Below, piece by piece: positions 15,474 through 20,145 of a DNA stretch of 20,145 nt. Position 1 is the stretch's first letter. Each line of letters begins with the position of its first letter. The DNA comes from a virus. The stretch spans positions 1 to 20,145 of the IMG/VR virus record IMGVR_UViG_3300029286_000302; one strand, 5' to 3'. The notes below the pieces were generated by a model that did no database searches, was not told where the DNA came from, and saw only the letters and a list, made by a program, of their open reading frames with translations. Made by a program: the position numbers and the translations under genes.

Positions 15474-16277
15474 TTATTTAGTTAATTTATTTCTTCTGAG
15501 ACTGCTTATACGCAATTTCTTCCAGATCGTATTTGAGGTTTTCTTTGAGCGTTTTGTAGGAGTAAAATTGAAATATCTCCCCAACAGACTTTTTATATAC
15601 CAGAGATAAATTTGGTAATACCCAATCCGCAATTTCGTAAGCAAAGATATACCACTCTCCGCCTTTCGTGCTTTCATTATATTGCTTAATTCTGTCAATT
15701 TGGCTTGGATTAATATGTCTTGATGTTCCAACACCGAAGACAGTCGGGTAAAATTGTTGTAAGCGTTTAGACTGGTCAAAAAAAAACCCTCAATGTTCTT
15801 CGCATCAGTTATTGGTAACTCGTCAAACATCCTTGCTCGTTCATCCAAATTGATACTATCCAGGGTTTCACTTTCTTTCTTACATAATACTGCTATCATC
15901 CTAGACAGTCCTCTTACTGGTGCATCCTTATAGTTATGAAGTATTGTTTGGATACTCACCCAGTCCTCAAATTTCTGTTCCACAATGTCAGCGTTACAAC
16001 TATATGTCTTACCAAAATATGTGAATGAATTGGTTATTTCTGGTTGGTATTCGTGGTAGATAAATTCCATAATGGACATTATGTTCTGAACTTCGGGTAC
16101 ATTACCGGATTTTAATTCCTCCATCGGGATACCAGTATACCCACATATGATGGAGATAATTGGTGCGTCGGGGACAATTTGACTATAGTCATCAACATCA
16201 ACCACCATCTTTATAGTTACCTCTCCCCAATTTTCGGGTACCTGGTAATCCTTGTCGTTAAATTTAATTGTCTTCAT
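15474..16277 (-). CDS. Tail-assembly-chaperone-like protein
   Basis: The 267-aa product begins MKTIKFNDKDYQVPENWGEVTIKMVVD, a typical start for tail assembly chaperones of Bacteroidota phages ('I-x-F-x-x-K-x-Y-x-V-P-x-x-W-x-E-V-T'). Later blocks fit too: IICGYTGIPMEELKSGNV (about 44-60), FTYFGKTYSC, FEDWVSIQTILHNY (about 102-117), LSRMIAVLCKK (about 123-134), and DERARMFDELPITDAKNIEGFF (about 145-166). The last third, from Leu167, changes character: it becomes very basic and aromatic near residues 215-267. From a T9 run at 15778-15786 onward, the -1 frame is also open to 15487 and looks more protein-like at its end. A programmed -1 frameshift or a base-count error are both possible. The gene is far from the tail tube and tape measure genes, which is unusual for this family. 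Confidence 0.6.
   Translation of the reverse strand: MKTIKFNDKDYQVPENWGEVTIKMVVDVDDYSQIVPDAPIISIICGYTGIPMEELKSGNVPEVQNIMSIMEFIYHEYQPEITNSFTYFGKTYSCNADIVEQKFEDWVSIQTILHNYKDAPVRGLSRMIAVLCKKESETLDSINLDERARMFDELPITDAKNIEGFFLTSLNAYNNFTRLSSVLEHQDILIQAKLTELSNIMKARKAESGISLLTKLRIGYYQIYLWYIKSLLGRYFNFTPTKRSKKTSNTIWKKLRISSLRRNKLTK
15487..15786 (-). other. Alternative -1 reading frame inside the chaperone-like gene (possible frameshift extension)
   Basis: On the minus strand, re-reading one T of the run at 15778-15786 opens a frame that has no stop until TAA 15489-15487. It contains no ATG of its own, so it could only be reached by frameshift. Its end reads as a coherent helix: EIADWVLPNLSLVYKKS, then VGEIFQFYSYKTLKENL, then KYDLEEIAYKQSQKK. 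In the zero frame the same DNA gives a run such as KRSKKTSNTIWKKLRISSLR. Two candidate slippery sites exist: GGT TTT TTT TTG (15778-15788), and CGA AAG in frame at 15668-15663. A switch at the second would give a 263-aa product. Confidence 0.45.
15663..15668 (-). other. Candidate slippery site CGA AAG
   Basis: In the zero frame of the chaperone-like gene, codons 204-205 read CGA AAG, a hexanucleotide known to support -1 frameshifting in bacteria (described for IS1222) and similar to the lambda G-T site GGGAAAG. A -1 slip here would continue as GGEWYIFAYEIADWV. I did not find a clear downstream stimulatory hairpin by eye. Confidence 0.35.
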
Positions 16278-16318
16278 CTTGATAAATTCTTTATTTATTT
16301 TTTACTTTTTAATTCTGC

Positions 16319-16347
16319 TGGACCTTTTATTCTAGTGGACCTTTTAT
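16319..16347 (-). repeat. Two copies of a 12-bp direct repeat at the end of the large terminase gene
   Basis: TGGACCTTTTAT occurs at 16319-16330 and again at 16336-16347, 17 bases apart. The second copy covers the terL stop codon, so the gap between terL and the chaperone-like gene includes a short duplication. I see no hairpin here, and its role is unknown. It may be a replication slippage product. Confidence 0.6.
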
Positions 16348-17783
16348 CTATAAATTGGCGCACTATTACCACTATTTAAATATTTGTCAACCGCATAATA
16401 CATAACATCCACAATATCATCCGCTTTACTATATGGAAATGCGGTAACCTGTTGTAAAAATAATGAATTACTGGCATCCTTGAGTAACATACATCTCTTC
16501 GACTCTAATTTTGCGGTGATAGAATTTACCCTTACGAACTTTCCATCCTTTGGAGAAGATAGTTCAACCACATTAAGACTGGTTTCTTTCTTCAATTGTT
16601 GAACAATAGATTTCCCACTAGCTTTAGGCTCGATCCATATTCTACCTCCACTATTAATTTGAGTTGAAATTTCCTGTATCTTACGACATAATTCGGGGAA
16701 CTCCAGATAAAATGTATATACTTTTTTAATTAAGATATTATTACCAAATTTTCCTGCAACAAGAATAGCGGACGCGTCATTCTTTATATCACTGGTATAC
16801 GCTGAGTCAATAAATATTTCCCAATTGATATTACTCATAGTCTGAGTGTCGTATTCAACAACTGGGAACCAGTCTCTTTTTATTATCGTACCCTCATTAC
16901 TACTTGGAGACTGTTGATATTGTGTTTGATAAGTTCGACTTCCTAAATTTAACCTATATTCCTGACATACTTTCTTATTAAATCTGTCAGGCCATAGTAG
17001 TCCATCAATATATTTTTCTTTTAATTCTATCGGAGATACAATCCCGGTATCTTCCATTGGAATACATATGTGGTTATATTGTCCTGGCTGAGTAAGTAAT
17101 AAATGTCCACATAGGTCGGATTCATCTGTACGCTGTCCGATTATAAACCTTATTCCAACCACAGGATCATTTAACCTATTGAATATTACATCTCGATATG
17201 TCTCTATAACATTCTTTAATTTCAGTTCCGATATCTCATTTGTCTTCTGTACATCATCGATAATTATTATGTCCGCTCCCGCACCAGTTACTGACCCATG
17301 AGTTCCATAACTTTCTCTAGTCCCACCCTTGGAATTACTATATGATGTCTTTCTGTTATCATCCGAATTAATTGTATATATATTTCCGTAATGACTTGTG
17401 TACCACTCACTTGTAATTAGTAGTCTTGTTTTATACCCGAATGTACTTGCTAGTATATCTGAGTATGAGATAGTCATAAATTTCAGATGCGGGTAGTCGA
17501 TCCAAGCCCAGGCGTTGAGACATATAGACCATATGAGGGACTTCATACTTCTTGGACAAAGATTAATGATGTAGTCTTTTTCCTTTGGGATACCTTTACC
17601 AACATTCTCTATCTGTTCCTGAGCAACATTACATAGGTATTCAATATTCCAATTCCATTTAAAGTCTGTACTGGGTTCCAGAACTTTTACCGCAACTTGA
17701 ACAAACTCATAGAAAGACCTACGATAAATTTCCGACTCAATTTGTCTACGAATATCCTGCTTCTGTTCTGGAGTAAGCTCCAT
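16344..17783 (-). CDS. terL: Terminase large subunit
   Basis: The 479-aa protein has both halves of a packaging motor. The ATPase has a Walker A-like CPRSMKS (76-82), an unusual form with Met in place of the usual Gly, and a Walker B-like stretch DIIIIDD (171-177). FIIGQRT (213-219) is the likely coupling motif. The C-terminal RuvC-like nuclease has FIDSAYT (324-330) with Asp326, IWIEPKASG (382-390) with Glu385, and ADDIVDVMYYAVD (454-466) with Asp455/456/459 as metal-binding candidates. Between them, FNRLND and LLWPDRF (262-268) are typical of large terminases. The N-terminal IRRQIESEIYRRSFYEFV (11-28) is the usual helical lead. It follows the small-subunit-like gene by 11 bases. The stop lies inside a 12-bp direct repeat. 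Confidence 0.92.
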   Translation of the reverse strand: MELTPEQKQDIRRQIESEIYRRSFYEFVQVAVKVLEPSTDFKWNWNIEYLCNVAQEQIENVGKGIPKEKDYIINLCPRSMKSLIWSICLNAWAWIDYPHLKFMTISYSDILASTFGYKTRLLITSEWYTSHYGNIYTINSDDNRKTSYSNSKGGTRESYGTHGSVTGAGADIIIIDDVQKTNEISELKLKNVIETYRDVIFNRLNDPVVGIRFIIGQRTDESDLCGHLLLTQPGQYNHICIPMEDTGIVSPIELKEKYIDGLLWPDRFNKKVCQEYRLNLGSRTYQTQYQQSPSSNEGTIIKRDWFPVVEYDTQTMSNINWEIFIDSAYTSDIKNDASAILVAGKFGNNILIKKVYTFYLEFPELCRKIQEISTQINSGGRIWIEPKASGKSIVQQLKKETSLNVVELSSPKDGKFVRVNSITAKLESKRCMLLKDASNSLFLQQVTAFPYSKADDIVDVMYYAVDKYLNSGNSAPIYR

Positions 17784-17794
17784 TTTCGTTTGCT

Positions 17795-18235
17795 TTAGTT
17801 TTTGACATTTAATAATTCCTTCAATTCCTGAAGACTCATGTCCTTGAAATTCAAGTTATTAACTGTGTTATTTTGGATGGCTACTTCTGGTTGAAATGCA
17901 CGCATAAGTTTTGCCAGTAATTCTGCTGCCTTGAGACGGCTCATTGAGAACTCTTCTTTATCAAACATTATATCTTCTGATAATTGTTTTATCTGTCTCT
18001 TAGCAAGATCTATTTCCTCGGTACTAAATTGTTTTGCCGCAACTTTCATTGCGTCTGAAATTAGATCCCCCGTAGTATTGATAGAGTAATTATGTTTATT
18101 AATTAATACATCTACCATTTCACTCCTAGGTCTACCTTTCAACATCATCTCTGCAAGTTCCAGTAATACAAGATCCCTTTGAACTTTGTCACATCGTTGT
18201 TTCTTAACTACAACTTTCGTTGCTTTTTTCTTCAT
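17795..18235 (-). CDS. terS: Probable terminase small subunit
   Basis: The 146-aa protein is basic at the N-terminus (MKKKATKVVVKKQRCDK). A helix-turn-helix-like part follows, at about 20-68 (DLVLLELAEMMLKGRPRSEM ... NKHNYSINTTGDLISDAM), then a helical part including LAKRQIKQLSEDIMF and SRLKAAELLAKLMRAFQPE (about 99-118), and a short C-terminal tail ending LQELKELLNVKN. This architecture is common in small subunits of Bacteroidota phages, with a predicted DNA-binding head and a helical oligomerisation part. The 11-base spacing to terL strongly supports the call. The start overlaps the previous gene by 32 bases; no better downstream ATG was seen. Sequence similarity among small terminases is low, so the call rests mostly on position and helical pattern. 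Confidence 0.65.
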   Translation of the reverse strand: MKKKATKVVVKKQRCDKVQRDLVLLELAEMMLKGRPRSEMVDVLINKHNYSINTTGDLISDAMKVAAKQFSTEEIDLAKRQIKQLSEDIMFDKEEFSMSRLKAAELLAKLMRAFQPEVAIQNNTVNNLNFKDMSLQELKELLNVKN

Positions 18236-18458
18236 CTTTTAACTGTTTGTCTATCAGATATCTCTGGAGGGTCTCAGTAGAAATTCTCTCGAATTCAGAT
18301 AATATCATTTTTATTTTTTCTTTCCTATTCAGTTTATGACTGTATTTTGTTGGAAGACTTTTATAAACAAAGTCAATATCCTTGAGACTTACCTCAGAAC
18401 TGTTCTTGACGAGGGCCTCGTGGATAAGGGTTAGGTTATATAATTCCGGAATGGTCAT
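18204..18458 (-). CDS. Small helical protein, possible paralogue of the gene before it
   Basis: The 84-aa protein is unrecognised. It is charged and helical, and its middle reads SLKDIDFVYKSLPTKYSHKLN followed by RKEKIKMILSEFERIS. The 102-aa product of the gene immediately upstream has DLNEAYNALPNK followed by NRAKILAITRY at a similar position, sharing the pattern D-[LI]-x-x-x-Y-x-[AS]-L-P-x-K and a following N-R. The two may be a small duplicated family. Its ATG overlaps the stop of the preceding gene (TAATG at 18460-18456), so translation is probably coupled. No DNA-binding motif is obvious. Because it sits just before the terminase genes, a role in packaging or late control is possible but unproven. 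Confidence 0.6.
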   Translation of the reverse strand: MTIPELYNLTLIHEALVKNSSEVSLKDIDFVYKSLPTKYSHKLNRKEKIKMILSEFERISTETLQRYLIDKQLKDEEKSNESCS

Positions 18459-18766
18459 TATTTCTTTCCCTTTCCTTTAGGTCTTCCAGCTTTCTTTGCT
18501 GGAGATGGAAGTTTTATATCTGAAGTTTGTTTTCCAGTTTCAGATTGTTCGTTAATAAGTGTTGTTGGCATATCTATCGTATTTAATAGGTCGTCACGAT
18601 TGAACATAACATACCTGGTTATTGCCAGAATTTTAGCTCTATTTGAAGTATCGATCCCGATAATTTTATTGGGGAGTGCGTTGTATGCTTCATTAAGATC
18701 TACTGGTGTCATTCCATTTTGTAATTGATGGAAACATTTCAAAATTAATGCTTGTTCTGGTTTCAT
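18458..18766 (-). CDS. Small protein with C-terminal AT-hook-like motif
   Basis: The 102-aa product starts at ATG 18766 (MKPEQALILKCFHQLQNGM). A longer frame from 18856 exists but runs through the upstream 55-aa gene in another frame, so this start is preferred; it lies 4 bases after that gene's stop. The N-terminal half is helical (ALILKCFHQLQ, then DLNEAYNALPNK, then NRAKILAITRYVMF), and the end is Lys-rich with KKAGRPKGKGKK, where GRPKG is a typical AT-hook core. AT-hooks bind the minor groove of AT-rich DNA. Such a protein may condense or regulate phage DNA. It appears related to the following 84-aa protein through the D-x-x-x-x-Y-x-x-LP-x-K block. Function unknown. Confidence 0.6.
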   Translation of the reverse strand: MKPEQALILKCFHQLQNGMTPVDLNEAYNALPNKIIGIDTSNRAKILAITRYVMFNRDDLLNTIDMPTTLINEQSETGKQTSDIKLPSPAKKAGRPKGKGKK

Positions 18767-18770
18767 AAAT

Positions 18771-18938
18771 TTAGTTTTTATTTTTATTATAGTAATCCTG
18801 AATGACTTCTCGTAGTCTACCCGATTTACATTTACACCCAACCCATTTTGATCCATATATTTCTTTGTAGACTTCCATGTATTCAGACCAATATGAATTT
18901 ACATCTTTTTCAAGTAATATTCTAACTCGTTCTATCAT
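18771..18938 (-). CDS. Small Cys-x-Cys protein (55 aa), unknown function
   Basis: A minus-strand frame of 55 codons opens at ATG 18938 and ends TAA 18773-18771. It begins MIERVRILLEKDVNSYWSEY and ends with KWVGCKCKSGRLREVIQDYY plus a short Asn/Lys tail. The G-C-x-C pair in a charged helical context suggests a small metal-binding or regulatory protein; similar small Cys-x-Cys proteins occur in Bacteroidota phages. The start overlaps the end of the sigma-like gene (ATGA at 18938-18935), and the following gene starts 4 bases after its stop. This tight packing, coupled starts and protein-like composition support a real gene. Confidence 0.6.
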   Translation of the reverse strand: MIERVRILLEKDVNSYWSEYMEVYKEIYGSKWVGCKCKSGRLREVIQDYYNKNKN

Positions 18939-19516
18939 ATTAATATAACTCTTTCTCCATATAATATATAGTTTTGTAAATTTTCCTTTAAATCTTTTTT
19001 AATACATTTTATAGTGTTACTGACTGCCGTCATACTATACCCAGTCGCCTCAGATAGTTGTCTGTAGTTGAGATGTTTCCTCTTGAGTAAATAGTAGGTT
19101 TTGAAGATCATCACAGACTTAGGATCATAATATTTATCGATGAAGTCATAAATGTATGTCACCAGGCACTGGTTCTCGTGGTATGTTTCTTGATCCTGTT
19201 CACTCTGTGTTTGTGCTAGTAATAGCATTTCTTCAATGTGGGAGTAATAATTGTTGTCCAGCACGTCCACAGACATTCTCTTCTTTTTTTTACGATATTC
19301 GGACTTAAATGTGTTCATGATCGTCACACGAACAAAATTCATATAATCCGTTCCTTGGTAACCATTAATTTCTATTCTATCCCTACATTTTATGTAGCAG
19401 TCGTGAAGTAATGACTCATAGTCTTCTCTTGGATCTATGCTTTTACAAAACCCTCTAAGATAACGATATTCTTTTACATAGAACTCATCGTATAATTTAA
19501 GTTCATTACAATGCAT
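18935..19516 (-). CDS. Sigma-70-family-like sigma factor
   Basis: The 193-aa protein, started at ATG 19516 (a TTG at 19522 is a possible alternative), looks like an ECF-type sigma factor. The region-2-like part (about 10-80) contains LHDCYIKCRDRI (37-48), then NFVRVTIMNTFKSEYRKKKKR (60-80), where the basic end is typical of region 2 DNA contacts. A variable acidic linker follows (about 81-130). The region-4-like part (about 134-182) has MIFKTYYLLKRKHLN followed by a helix-turn-helix, YRQLSEATGYSMTAVSNTIK (151-170). Such proteins in phages redirect host RNA polymerase to late promoters. It overlaps the next gene by 4 bases and precedes terminase. No anti-sigma gene is nearby. The family call is reasonably firm; a late-gene role is inferred. 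Confidence 0.7.
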   Translation of the reverse strand: MHCNELKLYDEFYVKEYRYLRGFCKSIDPREDYESLLHDCYIKCRDRIEINGYQGTDYMNFVRVTIMNTFKSEYRKKKKRMSVDVLDNNYYSHIEEMLLLAQTQSEQDQETYHENQCLVTYIYDFIDKYYDPKSVMIFKTYYLLKRKHLNYRQLSEATGYSMTAVSNTIKCIKKDLKENLQNYILYGERVILI

Positions 19517-19563
19517 TTTCAAGTTGAGTTGACCATTCTTCCATATTCAAATTATTATATTTT

Positions 19564-20109
19564 CTATTTATTTTTTCTAAGTATATCATATTCCCTCGGA
19601 GCTTTCTTGATGAAATTAAATACTTGTTCATCAACTAGGATATCATAGACGATATCTTCTGATACTTTTTTCATTATAGGTTCCATCTGATCTCGATCAT
19701 ATTGGATGTCTTTTACAAATAAGGTGATATCAAGATTAAGGAACTGGGGTCTACTCTGAGTTTCGAGTCTTTGTTTTCTGGTTGTATCGAGATCCACGAT
19801 ACATTTTGAATAGAAGAATGGATATTTTTTTGCCAGTTGTTCTACATAGTTTCTTAAATTTCTAACTGTCAAATTAACTATACGGTTGATATCGTGGTCT
19901 TCAATTTCTGGATCTATCTGTATCCATGCCCCGAAGTCTATTTGAATACTTTTATATCGAAATACATTTGGAACATACACATTGAAAGTTATTCCTTCTA
20001 CTTCCGGTAATGTGAAACCTTTTCCAAATTTTACTTTATTGGTGAATTCTTTTTCTTTTGGAACTACAGGAGTTCTTTCGACTATTGGATGTATTCTTTT
20101 TCTACCCAT
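19564..20109 (-). CDS. Conserved-looking protein of unknown function (181 aa)
   Basis: I do not recognise this protein. The N-terminus is basic (MGRKRIHPIVERTPVVPKEK). The rest alternates strands and charged helices: FKYKS-like FRYKSIQIDFGAWIQIDPEI (about 50-70), then DINRIVNLTVRNLRNYVEQL (about 73-93), FFYSKCIVDLD, and a final helical part including DRDQMEPIMKKVSEDIVYDI. No signal peptide or membrane helix is present. The start is ATG 20109, in an A-rich context with a second ATGGGTA 11 bases upstream in another frame. It is first in the visible run and 41 bases or more before the sigma-like gene. It may be part of a regulatory or early-late switch cluster, which is only a guess from position. 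Confidence 0.7.
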   Translation of the reverse strand: MGRKRIHPIVERTPVVPKEKEFTNKVKFGKGFTLPEVEGITFNVYVPNVFRYKSIQIDFGAWIQIDPEIEDHDINRIVNLTVRNLRNYVEQLAKKYPFFYSKCIVDLDTTRKQRLETQSRPQFLNLDITLFVKDIQYDRDQMEPIMKKVSEDIVYDILVDEQVFNFIKKAPREYDILRKNK

Positions 20110-20145
20110 TTTTTACCCATTTATTATTCACTAGTTTCTCCATAA

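Noticed and set aside
18767-18856. N-terminal extension of the AT-hook gene
   Set aside because: It lies inside the 55-aa gene in another frame and lacks the fit to neighbours that ATG 18766 has.
19506-19544. 12-codon frame just before the sigma-like gene
   Set aside because: Too short to support as a gene. It could be a translated leader, but nothing else in the sequence shows it.
20124-20145. Possible last codons of an upstream gene (Y-G-E-T-S-E then stop)
   Set aside because: Only six codons are visible and other frames are also possible, so no gene can be called.

Overview
The window looks like the late structural and packaging region of a tailed double-stranded DNA phage (class Caudoviricetes) that infects a member of the Bacteroidota. 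The DNA is AT-rich. Genes are packed end to end on the minus strand. No Shine-Dalgarno-like sequences precede the starts; start codons instead follow A/T-rich leaders, as is usual in Bacteroidota. Several proteins carry modules typical of that phylum and its phages: an SprB-like surface repeat, a PKD plus BspA/DUF285-type leucine-rich repeat protein, a Gly-Thr-Ser collagen-like fibre and TPTP linkers. The host assignment is an inference. Without a sheath gene in view, a long non-contractile tail is the simplest reading.

In the direction of transcription (right to left): 20109-18204 holds an unknown 181-aa protein, a small sigma-factor-like protein, an unlisted 55-aa Cys-x-Cys protein, and two small proteins that look like distant paralogues, one ending in an AT-hook. 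18235-16344 holds the small and large terminase subunits. 16277-14575 holds a tail-assembly-chaperone-like gene with a possible -1 frameshift, a tail-terminator-like protein and a neck/tail-completion-like protein. 14564-7229 holds a 775-aa structural protein with an SprB-like domain, a tail-hub-like protein and the tape measure. 7128-4332 holds a prohead protease fused to a scaffold-like tail, the major capsid protein and the probable major tail tube protein. 4213-1 holds adhesion and tail-tip proteins: a tube-like small protein, a 634-aa Gly-rich/TPTP mosaic, a BppU-N-like protein, the PKD-LRR protein and the start of a collagen-like fibre that runs off the left edge.

The layout is not the textbook order (terminase, portal, protease, capsid, tail tube, chaperone, tape measure, tip). 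Here chaperone, tail tip and tape measure come between terminase and capsid, tip genes precede the tape measure, and no portal gene is recognisable. A 30-bp element with one mismatch is repeated upstream of the protease and capsid genes, and its core CGTTATAT recurs in two more intergenic gaps. It is a good candidate for a phage promoter, perhaps read by the encoded sigma-like protein. Two wobble-stabilised hairpins with T-tracts follow the capsid and tail-tube genes and look like intrinsic terminators or attenuators. There is no gene-free stretch above 120 bases, and no tRNA, CRISPR array or insertion sequence was seen.
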